Shown here piece after piece: positions 1 through 8,420 of a stretch of DNA of 64,000 bases. Source of the stretch: Pseudoalteromonas rubra (GTDB lineage: Bacteria; Pseudomonadota; Gammaproteobacteria; Enterobacterales; Alteromonadaceae); assembly GCF_005887115.1 (NCBI RefSeq), contig NZ_PNCJ01000027.1, positions 94,234 to 158,233 on the forward strand, given 5' to 3'. The notes below the pieces were generated by a model. It ran no database searches and had not been told where the DNA came from. It saw nothing but the letters and a program-made list of their open reading frames with translations. The position numbers and the translations under genes were made by a program. Position 1 is the first letter of the stretch, and the number at the start of each line of letters is the position of its first letter.

Positions 1-15
1 CGTAATAAATTACTT

Positions 16-537
16 TCAATTTTTTTCATAGTTGAGAGCTCCTTTGGGTCTGATAATTCGAGTAATAAAAGTAATAAGTGCCAGTGCCTCTAAAATATGC
101 AAAGTGTATAAGGTTGGAACCCATAAATGGTGGTATATAACTGGGTAACTAACTATCTTATAATAATATAGTAGTATTTCTAGCCAAGCGAGCAAACAGA
201 AAACAGAGGAAACGAAAATCAGAAAACAAAAAGCGCACTCGGGGATTGTTAGGGCGTAACTTTCTCTGGTACGTTTAAAGTACTCTATTTTTGTAAAATT
301 ATATACCTTCTCAGCGATAAGGCCTCTAAATAAAATCATTGCAAGGAGTATGACGCTAAGTACGGCACACCAGAGGTAATAGTGCAAAGTCCATTGTATG
401 GTTATTGGCTTAGTGGTTGCCTCTAATACTTGAAATAAACCAAGTAAAATAAATAACCACCTTGCGTTATAATCCCTCCAAGCTAAAACAAGACCAATTA
501 TTAGGACTGAAGAGAGTACCATTTCTACAACATGCAT
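16..537 (-). CDS. Hypothetical integral membrane protein, 173 aa
   Basis: I do not recognise the family. The 173-residue product is very hydrophobic, with about four membrane segments (roughly residues 5-20, 25-45, 50-70 and 100-125, possibly a fifth near 145-160), no signal peptidase site and a short basic tail ending near KGALNYEKN. Its ATG overlaps the TGA of the upstream Xre regulator by one base (TGATG), so the two are almost certainly translationally coupled and co-transcribed. Such pairing suggests that the membrane protein and the DNA-binding protein act together, but no function can be assigned. The stop lies close to the window edge and appears genuine. Confidence 0.7.
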   Translation of the reverse strand: MHVVEMVLSSVLIIGLVLAWRDYNARWLFILLGLFQVLEATTKPITIQWTLHYYLWCAVLSVILLAMILFRGLIAEKVYNFTKIEYFKRTRESYALTIPECAFCFLIFVSSVFCLLAWLEILLYYYKIVSYPVIYHHLWVPTLYTLHILEALALITFITRIIRPKGALNYEKN

Positions 538-869
538 CAGTCTTCTCCCTTGTCTTCTGCTTTTGGTTCCATAGGTGGTTTTGTCTGTAATGGTTTTTTT
601 GTTGTTCTTTTTTCGGCGTTATCGGCTAAAAAACCAAAAAAGCTTTTCCAGTCTTTGCCGAAGATCATCAGAATATCCAGCAGCTGTTCCAGGTCCATAA
701 TGGTTTTACCACTTTCCCAGTTTGAGATAGTGGATTGGTCGACCGGGACGGACATTTTTTTAGCCAGCTCGGCTTGCGACATTTTTTGTTGTATTCGCAG
801 ACTACGCAGTGACGCCTGAATGTCCCGTCGGGCGCTGTTTAGCCAGTTCAATCGTTGACGTGTATTCAT
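537..869 (-). CDS. Xre/Cro-type helix-turn-helix regulator
   Basis: A 110-residue cytoplasmic DNA-binding protein. Residues about 20-75 form an Xre-type HTH: a helix with IQQKMSQAELAKKM, then a recognition helix region with STISNWESGKT, the usual pattern of this family. The C-terminal 30 residues are charged, rich in Lys, Pro and Glu, and probably disordered. It is the first gene of a two-gene unit with the membrane protein that it overlaps by one base. A TATAAT-like hexamer lies upstream on the minus strand at 923-928, but no clear -35 was seen. The regulated genes are unknown; autoregulation is likely for this type but is inference. Confidence 0.85.
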   Translation of the reverse strand: MNTRQRLNWLNSARRDIQASLRSLRIQQKMSQAELAKKMSVPVDQSTISNWESGKTIMDLEQLLDILMIFGKDWKSFFGFLADNAEKRTTKKPLQTKPPMEPKAEDKGED

Positions 870-1466
870 TGTACATCCGTATATGAATATTAAAACAGTG
901 AAGTTACATTTTGTTGCTTATTATTATACTCAGTGTAATTTAACAGCTGTTTAAAAAATGTAAAGTGTTAAAGGGTTGATTTGTACCCGAAAATTTTTAT
1001 CGCGACGCAACCAAAGTGCGTGTAAGTGATATGATTTTAGGTAAAAATCATGAATTATAAAGGCTTTGTTAGATAAGAGTCTTTGCCTGGTTAGCCCATA
1101 CATTATTGAAACTTTATGAATGCATTCATAGTGCATAGGTTTTATTATGTAAACAGATTAAGATGTATGTTGTGCGTTACCGTACGATGAAGCTTTTTCA
1201 ACTCCCCGTATGTCGGGGCTCGGTGTGAATTAAACGTCACATTTTTTGGGTTTAGCTTTTTCACTTTTGGCTTGCTTGTTTTTATTATTCAGGCAGTTTC
1301 ATCTAGCCAATGCGGTATGCTGGTCTGTGCTCTTACCTGCTTTGTTGGCAGTAAAACTCATCCTTATTACCCAGTCTGAGTCCATAGTCATTGCACAATT
1401 GTGGCTTATAAATTCCACCATCCAGATTTCTTTGCGCAAATCTTTACTTAACTCATGGAGACTAAC
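870..1466. other. Intergenic region with no convincing gene
   Basis: About 600 bases between the Xre gene and the RTX-type gene. It is AT-rich on the left, where the Xre promoter must lie (TATAAT on the minus strand at 923-928). A small hairpin (CCCCG, 5-base loop, CGGGG) lies at 1204-1218 without a T tract. Short open frames on both strands here have no ribosome binding site or recognisable product. The promoter of the downstream gene is presumably in the right part, but I could not define it. Confidence 0.5.
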
Positions 1467-3596
1467 ATGGTGGTTTATCAAAAGGCACTCCTGGCAGCGG
1501 CGCTTTCGCTGACTTTACTGCCAAACAACGCGCTTGCCACGCGACTGGCTGCACCAGGCACCTATTGTAATGGCCTGGACCGAACCCAGATAGACATCGG
1601 TGAGCATGTTGAAAATCAATATATGATTTATCTGGCACTGAGCCCCAAGCTGGCTGATACCGCGCTGACCGTGAGGGGAACCCAGAATTCTATTGTGGTC
1701 TCGTACGATGGCCGCTGTGAAGTGCTTAACGGCAGTAGCTATAACGGGCTACACGTGAACCTGCCGGACAGCGGTGAATATTACAATGGTGCGAACCTGG
1801 ATTTTCATCAACAGGTTTATGGTGGTGAAGGGAACGACACCATTCTCACCGGCAATAAAGTTGATTACGTGTATGGAAACGGCGGTAATGACCAGATCCA
1901 TACGTTTAGAGACTATGAGCGCGTGGATGGCGGCGCCGGCGCAGACTGTGTTGAAGAAGGGGATGAAGGCACGATCCAGAGCCGCTTCGAAAACGTGGAG
2001 GCAACCAGTTGTGCTAACTATGCACCGGCCAGTTGTGAAGGCCTGGACCGTTCAAAAATAGCCGTTGCCGATGATAACTCCTTAAACCCGTACATGAATT
2101 ACCTGTCGGTATCACCGAATGTAAGTGGTGAGAAGCTGACCGCCGAAGGCGACGATGCCCTGGTAACCGTCTATTACGCTGGCAGCTGTGAAACCTTCGA
2201 TGTGAGTAATCACAATGGTTTTCAGGTCAATCTGGCTGACAACGGTGAAGAATACGACGGTACAGCGCTGAACTGGCATCAGCTGGTATATGGTGGTGAC
2301 GGTAATGACACCATCTTAACCGGTAATAAAGTGGATTATGTGTATGCCGGTAAAGGCGATGACATTATTTACACTTATGGCGACTATGAGAAAGTAGACG
2401 GTGGCACAGGCATGGACTGTCTGACGGAAGGGTCAACCGGCAGTATCCAGAGTAATATCAGTGGCATCGAGCAATATTCCTGTACGCCAGTGGGTAATGT
2501 ACCAGACAGTCTGACTGCCGCATACGCGCGTTGTCATATGCAGACCGGCAGTTTCGACAATGAGCTGAACAATGGGGTGTGGAAACTACGCGCGCTCGAC
2601 AGCAATCTTGCCCTGTTTGTGGAAGAGCATGATGAGTATGTGTTTGCTTATTCGGCAGGCTATCAGCATTGTGCATTCAGTAACGCCGTAGAAGAAGTTG
2701 AGGTGCAGTTATCAAATGGCAACGATACCCTGTCGGCAACCGGCGTTGGTCGCGATATGACAGTGTATGGCCTCAATGGCAATGACACCATCCAGACTGG
2801 TCGTGGTAATGACCTGATCTTTGGTGGTGACGGTAAAGATAAGATCCGCGCAGGCGACGGTAACGACTGGGTTGCCGGTGGCTCTGAGATTGAGACTGAT
2901 CACGATGGTGTGGTGCATCGCGTACGCATCAGCGGTTACAACAATGATGGTGCAGACGACATTAAAGGTGAAAACGGCAACGATGTGTTGTTTGGTAACC
3001 GGGATGGCGACAACATTTCAGGGGGTGACGGGGAAGATATCATCTTTGGTAATGATGGTAACAAAGACCGTCTGTCTGGTAACTCAGGCGCCGATATCAT
3101 TGTCGATTCCGGTGGCGGCTCATGGGGTAACCGTGCCAAATCCTGGGGTGGCAGCGGGCAGGACATTCTGGTCTGTGAACGCGGTCATTGTGAACTCAGC
3201 GGCGGCGGCAGCAAAGACTTCTTAGCGGCAATTTCGACCTACTCAGATATTGGTCTGTATGGCGGCGGTGGCGGCGATATTCTGTTTGTACGGGGTGATG
3301 AGATCCCATCCGGCACCGGTGGCAGTGGTAACGACTTAATCTACAATGAGTGGAACGATCGTGACATCAGCGGCTACGTGAGCAGTGCCAAACATAGATC
3401 AGGCTACTTTGACCGTGCGGTGCGTAAAGCCGGTAGTGGCATGTCGTCACGTCACGAAGAAGTACTCAGACTGAAGCAGTTTTACAATGAAAAAGGCTAC
3501 AGTGAGTTCAAAGGCCGTATCGCTGATCTGGTCGACGAAGATACCTTTGAAGCCTGGCTGAACAATCGTAGTAAGAGTGTGTACGACTTACAGTAA
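1467..3596 (+). CDS. Secreted RTX-type calcium-binding repeat protein
   Basis: The start is set at ATG 1467, because GGAG at 1457-1460 sits six bases upstream and it gives a clean Sec signal peptide (residues 1-24, ending NNALA); an in-frame ATG at 1455 is less likely. The 709-residue product carries glycine/aspartate nonapeptide repeats of the haemolysin type (GGEGNDTIL, GGDGNDTIL, GRGNDLIFGGDGKD, GGDGEDIIFGNDG), which bind calcium in a parallel beta-roll. The N-terminal half is a tandem duplication: residues about 33-185 and 189-338 share CxGLDR, the block TILTGNKVDYVY, and paired cysteines. The last 70 residues are charged and helical (HEEVLRLKQFYNEKGY). A Sec signal is unusual for RTX proteins, which mostly use C-terminal type I signals. 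Role unknown; surface or extracellular location is likely. Confidence 0.8.
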   Translation: MVVYQKALLAAALSLTLLPNNALATRLAAPGTYCNGLDRTQIDIGEHVENQYMIYLALSPKLADTALTVRGTQNSIVVSYDGRCEVLNGSSYNGLHVNLPDSGEYYNGANLDFHQQVYGGEGNDTILTGNKVDYVYGNGGNDQIHTFRDYERVDGGAGADCVEEGDEGTIQSRFENVEATSCANYAPASCEGLDRSKIAVADDNSLNPYMNYLSVSPNVSGEKLTAEGDDALVTVYYAGSCETFDVSNHNGFQVNLADNGEEYDGTALNWHQLVYGGDGNDTILTGNKVDYVYAGKGDDIIYTYGDYEKVDGGTGMDCLTEGSTGSIQSNISGIEQYSCTPVGNVPDSLTAAYARCHMQTGSFDNELNNGVWKLRALDSNLALFVEEHDEYVFAYSAGYQHCAFSNAVEEVEVQLSNGNDTLSATGVGRDMTVYGLNGNDTIQTGRGNDLIFGGDGKDKIRAGDGNDWVAGGSEIETDHDGVVHRVRISGYNNDGADDIKGENGNDVLFGNRDGDNISGGDGEDIIFGNDGNKDRLSGNSGADIIVDSGGGSWGNRAKSWGGSGQDILVCERGHCELSGGGSKDFLAAISTYSDIGLYGGGGGDILFVRGDEIPSGTGGSGNDLIYNEWNDRDISGYVSSAKHRSGYFDRAVRKAGSGMSSRHEEVLRLKQFYNEKGYSEFKGRIADLVDEDTFEAWLNNRSKSVYDLQ

Positions 3597-3681
3597 GACT
3601 GCCGCTGTAACACTTAGAGCAAGTATCAGCAGCGATTCTAATCATTAATGGCCCGTGACAAGGCCATCTAAGCCCGAGACC

Positions 3682-3712
3682 TAGGGGAGTCAGTATGACT
3701 TCCCTATTTTTT
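3682..3712 (+). terminator. Rho-independent terminator after the RTX-type gene
   Basis: An 11-base-pair stem (TAGGGGAGTCA with TGACTTCCCTA, one G-U pair) with loop GTA is followed by TTTTTT. It lies about 85 bases after the RTX-type stop and ends that transcript before the export operon. Confidence 0.85.
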
Positions 3713-3855
3713 CCATTCCCGCTACCGCTCAACTTATTTCAGTTCATTGTGCAGCACCAGAGCCGTGGGGCTTTTCAATTCCGGAAAAACCGTCCGGATC
3801 TGTCAAAACACTTATTTCAAACTTTATAAGTTATTGAAATTTAAATATTAAATTT

Positions 3856-3871
3856 TGGCATGAAATTGGCT
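3856..3871 (+). promoter_or_regulatory. Sigma-54 (RpoN) type promoter of the ABC export operon
   Basis: TGGCATGAAATTGGCT matches the RpoN consensus TGGCACGNNNNTTGCW at all but two fixed positions. It keeps the invariant GG (3857-3858) and GC (3869-3870) ten bases apart. Transcription would start near 3882, about 26 bases before the HlyD-type start codon. No enhancer-binding regulator gene lies next to it in this window. Confidence 0.6.
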
Positions 3872-3907
3872 CATACGGATGCAGAGTAACAGTATCCGGA
3901 GCGAAAT

Positions 3908-5152
3908 ATGGATCTAATTAAACCGCCAAAACCCACCAACCGTTGGCATCGTTGGATGTGGGCTCTGGTGCCCGTTCTTTTTGCGCTGAGTGTGTGGCTG
4001 GCTGGTCCCAGCGATCAGAACACCCGGCTGGGGCGTCACGAAGTGTTGATAGCGACAGTGGAATACGGACCGCTGGCGATTGGCGTCGATAGCTTTGGTG
4101 TACTGCGCAGTGCGGAGCAGCATTTGATCACTGCCGACAGTGATGCTGTGGTGAAACAGATCCACCTAAAAGCGGGGGCATCGGTATCCGTCGGAGAGGT
4201 TATTGCAACGCTCGATAACCCGGATCTGTCACTGGCGGTTGCGCAGGCACAACAGGCTTTGCAGGACAGTGATATGGCACTGCAGCAGCTCACACTCAAT
4301 CAGCAGCGGGAGTTTCTCAGTGAACAAACGCTTCTGGATAAACTGACCGGAGACTTAGCAACAGCCCGATTACGGCAGCAGGCTGAGCAAGGGCTTGCTG
4401 AGAAAGGGATCATTTCACAACTGGCATTTGCCCAGACTCAGTCACGTGTTGCCAATCTGACTCGGCAAATGCAAAGCGCTCAACAGCGCCTGGAGCAGCT
4501 AAAAAAGCTTCATGCCAGTGCGCAGCAGCTGGCATCGCAACGTATTGTTATCCGACGCCAGGAGCTGGCGCGCAGCCGTGCTAGGTTAGCTGCACTGACG
4601 ATCACGGCGCCCGTTGCGGGTATTTTGGAGCGTATGCCGCTGGCGGTAGGTCAGCGACTGAGTGTGGGCGACGAAACCGCCTTGATTGGCAGTCAGACAC
4701 ATTTGCTCGCCGAGCTGCGAGTACCGCAATCTCAGGTACAAAAAGTTGCACCGGGTCAGGCTGTGACAGTGCGGATCCGCGACCAGCTTGTTAATGGCAC
4801 GGTAGGCCGCATCGATCCAGTGGTGGTTGATAACAGTGTTAAGGTGGAAGTGGGGTTACCTCAGGCGCTGCCGAAAGCAGCCCGGCCTATGCTGAGCATT
4901 GATGCAAGCATTACTGTGGCAAAACTGGATCAGACGCTGTATATCCGTCGCCCGGCGAATGTCCGTGAACAACAAACAGCCCAGCTATACAAGTTATCGC
5001 AGGATGGTTCGACCGAGCTTAAAACTGTGCGTTTTGGGGCAACGGCCGGTCGCTTTATGGTGATTGAACAGGGGGTCGAGCAGGATGAGCGCCTGATTAT
5101 TTCCGATCTGAGTAATCTGGCGCAGCAGGGCGTGCAAGTCACACTGGATTAA
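3908..5152 (+). CDS. HlyD-family periplasmic adaptor of an ABC exporter
   Basis: Membrane fusion protein of 414 residues. A short cytoplasmic N-terminus is followed by one membrane segment (about residues 15-33, ALVPVLFALSVWLAG), then a lipoyl/barrel-sandwich half (VKQIHLKAGASVSVGEVIATLDNPDL), a long alpha-helical hairpin rich in Gln and Ala (about 95-225), the second lipoyl half (APVAGILERMPLAVGQRLSVG) and beta-barrel domains. ATG follows GGAG with good spacing. It is the first gene of a three-gene unit with an ATPase and an FtsX-type permease, so it should couple the permease to an outer-membrane channel. No TolC-type gene is present nearby. It resembles MacA only in general layout; the substrate is unknown. 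Confidence 0.85.
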   Translation: MDLIKPPKPTNRWHRWMWALVPVLFALSVWLAGPSDQNTRLGRHEVLIATVEYGPLAIGVDSFGVLRSAEQHLITADSDAVVKQIHLKAGASVSVGEVIATLDNPDLSLAVAQAQQALQDSDMALQQLTLNQQREFLSEQTLLDKLTGDLATARLRQQAEQGLAEKGIISQLAFAQTQSRVANLTRQMQSAQQRLEQLKKLHASAQQLASQRIVIRRQELARSRARLAALTITAPVAGILERMPLAVGQRLSVGDETALIGSQTHLLAELRVPQSQVQKVAPGQAVTVRIRDQLVNGTVGRIDPVVVDNSVKVEVGLPQALPKAARPMLSIDASITVAKLDQTLYIRRPANVREQQTAQLYKLSQDGSTELKTVRFGATAGRFMVIEQGVEQDERLIISDLSNLAQQGVQVTLD

Positions 5153-5207
5153 GGTTTTAAGGGTCAAATATGGCACAATGGGGTGCCGGTTTGTCAGCGG
5201 GGAAAAT

Positions 5208-5924
5208 ATGACACATATAATAGAAATGAAGCACATCAGCAAAGTGTTTGAAACCGAAGAATTGCAAACCCATGCACTAAGACAGGTAAGCCTGACAATA
5301 GATGAAGGGGAGTTTGTTTCCATATCAGGCCCCTCGGGGTGTGGTAAATCTACCTTGCTCTCTATCATGGGTTTGTTGGATGAAGCCAGTGATGGACAAT
5401 ACCTAATCCAGGGCACTGAGGTCGGTACCCTAACCGCAGATCAGGCAGCAGAATTAAGAAACCGTCATATCGGCTTTATTTTTCAGTCTTTTAATCTGAT
5501 AGATGAATTGTCGGTATTCGATAATGTTGCATTGCCATTGCGTTATAGTAGCGAGAAAATGTCGCGCGAGGCAGTGCAGCATGCGGTGCACACTTGTCTG
5601 GAAAAAGTGGGGCTGTCACATCGCGCCTCTCACAAGCCCGATCAGCTTTCTGGTGGTCAGCAGCAGCGTGTGGCCATTGCCCGGGCATTAGTGGCCAACC
5701 CCAGTATTTTGTTGGTAGATGAACCTACGGGTAACCTGGATTCTAAAAGCGGAGACGCGGTGATGGCGCTGATTGCACAGTTACATCAACAGGGTACCAC
5801 CATTTGTATGGTGACGCATGACCCCAGGTATGCTGATATGGCGCCTCGGCAGATCCGCTTGCTCGACGGTGAAATCGTGGGCAGCAGCCATACGCGTGAT
5901 GCAGCACATATGACGATTGCCTGA
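5208..5924 (+). CDS. ABC transporter ATP-binding protein (MacB/LolD type)
   Basis: The start is set at ATG 5208, preceded by GCGGGGA; an upstream in-frame ATG at 5178 adds ten residues with no support. The 238-residue product has Walker A (GPSGCGKSTL), the Q-loop (FIFQSFNLIDELSVFDNV), the ABC signature (LSGGQQQRVAIARAL), Walker B (ILLVDEPTGNLDS) and the switch His (MVTHDPRYAD). This pattern is that of the LolD/MacB/FtsE branch, which powers mechanotransmission-type exporters. It sits between the HlyD-type adaptor and the FtsX-type permease. The gap to the permease is only 14 bases, so they form one operon. Confidence 0.92.
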   Translation: MTHIIEMKHISKVFETEELQTHALRQVSLTIDEGEFVSISGPSGCGKSTLLSIMGLLDEASDGQYLIQGTEVGTLTADQAAELRNRHIGFIFQSFNLIDELSVFDNVALPLRYSSEKMSREAVQHAVHTCLEKVGLSHRASHKPDQLSGGQQQRVAIARALVANPSILLVDEPTGNLDSKSGDAVMALIAQLHQQGTTICMVTHDPRYADMAPRQIRLLDGEIVGSSHTRDAAHMTIA

Positions 5925-5938
5925 GGGAGCGCGACGAT

Positions 5939-8332
5939 ATGTGGTCAGATCTTCAGGATGCACTGCAGGCACTATATCACCGCTGGCGAATGACCTTGGT
6001 CTTTGTCACCTTACTGTCCAGTGCTATGACGGCTTTGCTGGTTGCCGGAGTTGTCTCCTGGCAGGCTCATGGTCCTTTGCCTTATGATGAACCTGGGCGA
6101 CTTACCTGGGTCGAAGGGACATTGTTTAATGAGCACGGCGAAACCACGTTGAGTGCATCTTTGTCCGCGCCCGCAGCATGGACCTTGCACCGCACACCGG
6201 ATTTATTCGAGATGTCTTCCCCGGTATTTTACACCGATATGCTATACCTCAATCATGCAAAGCAGCCTCGTATTTCAGCTGCTTTGGTTGAGCCTGGTTT
6301 CTTTTCATTATTTGCGATGCCACTGCAAAGTGGACATTTCTTTTCGGCATCAGCTATACAGGGACAGCAGGCGCAAAGCGTGGCCCAGGCCGTTGTCAGT
6401 GCGCGTTTTGCCCGCGAGTATTTGTCAACGCAAAAAGCTTCGGGGCAGATACTTCAACTCGACGACCGGCGGTTTCAGGTGGTGGGTATTCTCGCTGAAA
6501 CCAGTCAGGAGCCTGAGCTCCTTCGGGCTGCGCAACAAAGCGATGTGTTCTTACCTTTTTTTAGTCATACCGCAACTGACATGACGCCCTTTGCGCATAT
6601 GGCGATCCGCAATAATGTGATGCTGGTTGGCCGGACCTTGCCACAGGCCAGTGCAGCATTGCAGGAGCAGGCTCAGATACTCGGCGAACAGGTCAATGAA
6701 CTGGCAAAACAATATGGTTTTGGGGAGACAAAGCTGATACTGACGCTTCGTCCGCTCACGATTAAGCTCAAAGGTGCGCTTCAGGAAACCGGGCGCTGGT
6801 TACTCGGCGCAGCGGTGGGTGTTATTGTAGTGACACTGTGTAATTTGTTCGCTTTATATTTACTGGACTTCAAGAGCCGTCAGTCACAACTGGCGCTGCA
6901 TCTGGCACTCGGTGCTCGCCAGTCTCGTTTATTTCGTCAGGTGCTGATGCATGCAACAGCCTTATTTACGCTGTCAGCCCTGGTCGCAACCGTGTTAGCG
7001 CCGCTACTGCTGGCACTGGTGAAGTACTGGGGCCATACCGTACTGGGGAGTATTACCTGGCTGGATATATCATGGTTTGAGTATCTGGTAATGTGGCTGG
7101 TGGCTTTAGGCCTGGCCTGGGGGTTCGCCCGAAGTGTCTTTCTGTTTGTTGATTTGCGAGGCTTGAGGCAGCAGCTCAGCGGCTCAGGCAAAGGTCAGGC
7201 GAGGCAGTTGCCTGGTTGGCTCAGCCTGTTGCTGGTTAATGGCCAGTTGACGGTAGGAACAGTGGTCTTGTGCTTCAGTATCTGGTTGTTAAGCCATTAT
7301 GGAACACAGATGAATACTGCTCAGGGGTTTGATGACCATGGCCTGTTACACGTACAGTTACAACAGCTGGACTTTGAGCGTAGCGAACAAAAAGCGCGAG
7401 CCAGACGTCAGCTTAGCGAGGCCAATATTGAAGCCCTGCTAACACAGCCCCAGATAGCAGCGGTGAGCCTTTCAGCGAATCATCCTCTGGAGATGTCCTG
7501 GGTTGAGCCTATAGGGACTAACCCCGATTCTGCACAGCAGTTAACTGCTTTTGGACAGTGGAGTGGAGAGGGCTATTTCGCAACCGTCGGGCAAAATATA
7601 CTTGCGGGCAGTGAGTTCAGTGCACAGCAGCTCACCCTGGATGCGCCTGCTGAGGCCGTGATCCTCACGCTGAGTCTGGCAACTAAACTGGGCCTAACGC
7701 TCGAAGATATTGGCACCACCTTGTATTCACGTAATCAGCGCCCTGTGAGGTTACAGGCTATTGTTGCTGATATTTACTCCCCTGCTTTAGGCACCCCAGA
7801 CATTGTTTACTTGCCGCATAACTTCTTTGTTACCAATCTGACGGTCAGACTGGCGCCCGGTCAAAAACTGACCAAATCTGATCTGAATGCGTTACTTCGC
7901 GTACAAGATAATACACAAAGTGTATTTCAGGTCGTGGATCTGACCCAGCAGTCGCATGCTATGAGCAAGTCGGCCAGGTTAAGCGCCTACACAGGTATCG
8001 CATTGAGCATGCTCATGATATTGCTCGTCGGGGTGGGTCTGTATGGGTTACTGGGTTATCTGGCTTTGCTGCACAAACCGGTATGGCAAATAAAGTGGCA
8101 ACTCGGTGCGAAGGCGGGCACATTAATGACAGAGCAGCTAATTGGTCGAGTCTATAAGGTCATACCTGTTTCCTTTGTTTCTTTTTTGTTACTTTATTCA
8201 TTGTGCTGGTTGCTCGGCGTGGCATTGCTGGGGTTGGCTGTAAGCTTTGTCATTGCAGTTACTTTTATGTTTTTTATGGTTTTATTTTTGGACTACCACC
8301 ATACTAAAGGTCAACTGAAAAGTTTTCTCTGA
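5939..8332 (+). CDS. FtsX/MacB-type ABC permease, duplicated form (797 aa)
   Basis: A large inner-membrane permease with a duplicated layout. An N-terminal membrane helix (about 15-40) is followed by a periplasmic MacB_PCD-type domain and three FtsX helices (about 285-395). A fourth helix near 425-450 starts a second periplasmic domain and a final FtsX trio (about 680-790). It has no ATPase domain, which is supplied by the gene just upstream. The start follows GAGGGAGCG. This is the ADOP-like architecture, distinct from E. coli MacB, where ATPase and four helices are fused. It probably exports a peptide, lipid-linked compound or antibiotic across the envelope with the HlyD-type partner; the substrate cannot be told from sequence. 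Confidence 0.85.
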   Translation: MWSDLQDALQALYHRWRMTLVFVTLLSSAMTALLVAGVVSWQAHGPLPYDEPGRLTWVEGTLFNEHGETTLSASLSAPAAWTLHRTPDLFEMSSPVFYTDMLYLNHAKQPRISAALVEPGFFSLFAMPLQSGHFFSASAIQGQQAQSVAQAVVSARFAREYLSTQKASGQILQLDDRRFQVVGILAETSQEPELLRAAQQSDVFLPFFSHTATDMTPFAHMAIRNNVMLVGRTLPQASAALQEQAQILGEQVNELAKQYGFGETKLILTLRPLTIKLKGALQETGRWLLGAAVGVIVVTLCNLFALYLLDFKSRQSQLALHLALGARQSRLFRQVLMHATALFTLSALVATVLAPLLLALVKYWGHTVLGSITWLDISWFEYLVMWLVALGLAWGFARSVFLFVDLRGLRQQLSGSGKGQARQLPGWLSLLLVNGQLTVGTVVLCFSIWLLSHYGTQMNTAQGFDDHGLLHVQLQQLDFERSEQKARARRQLSEANIEALLTQPQIAAVSLSANHPLEMSWVEPIGTNPDSAQQLTAFGQWSGEGYFATVGQNILAGSEFSAQQLTLDAPAEAVILTLSLATKLGLTLEDIGTTLYSRNQRPVRLQAIVADIYSPALGTPDIVYLPHNFFVTNLTVRLAPGQKLTKSDLNALLRVQDNTQSVFQVVDLTQQSHAMSKSARLSAYTGIALSMLMILLVGVGLYGLLGYLALLHKPVWQIKWQLGAKAGTLMTEQLIGRVYKVIPVSFVSFLLLYSLCWLLGVALLGLAVSFVIAVTFMFFMVLFLDYHHTKGQLKSFL

Positions 8333-8420
8333 ATTAGTAACAGATTCTTACAAATGTCACGTTATTGAACGTCAGTATATTGGTAAGATAGCAGGTAGGA
8401 AAATATCAATAGGTAAAGTC

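Noticed and set aside
951..1512. Two small open frames between the Xre gene and the RTX-type gene
   Set aside because: No binding sites, low complexity and atypical residues; the second overlaps the real RTX-type start in another frame.
2458..3225. Several 70-130 codon frames inside the RTX-type gene on both strands
   Set aside because: They arise from the repetitive Gly/Asp codons of the real gene and show no independent features.
4036..4299. Minus-strand frames inside the HlyD-type, RND and EF-G genes
   Set aside because: They are shadows of strongly supported coding frames, with no start signals.
3908..8332. Naming the ABC operon macAB
   Set aside because: The permease is 797 residues with duplicated FtsX halves and no fused ATPase, unlike MacB. 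Only the general family is supported.
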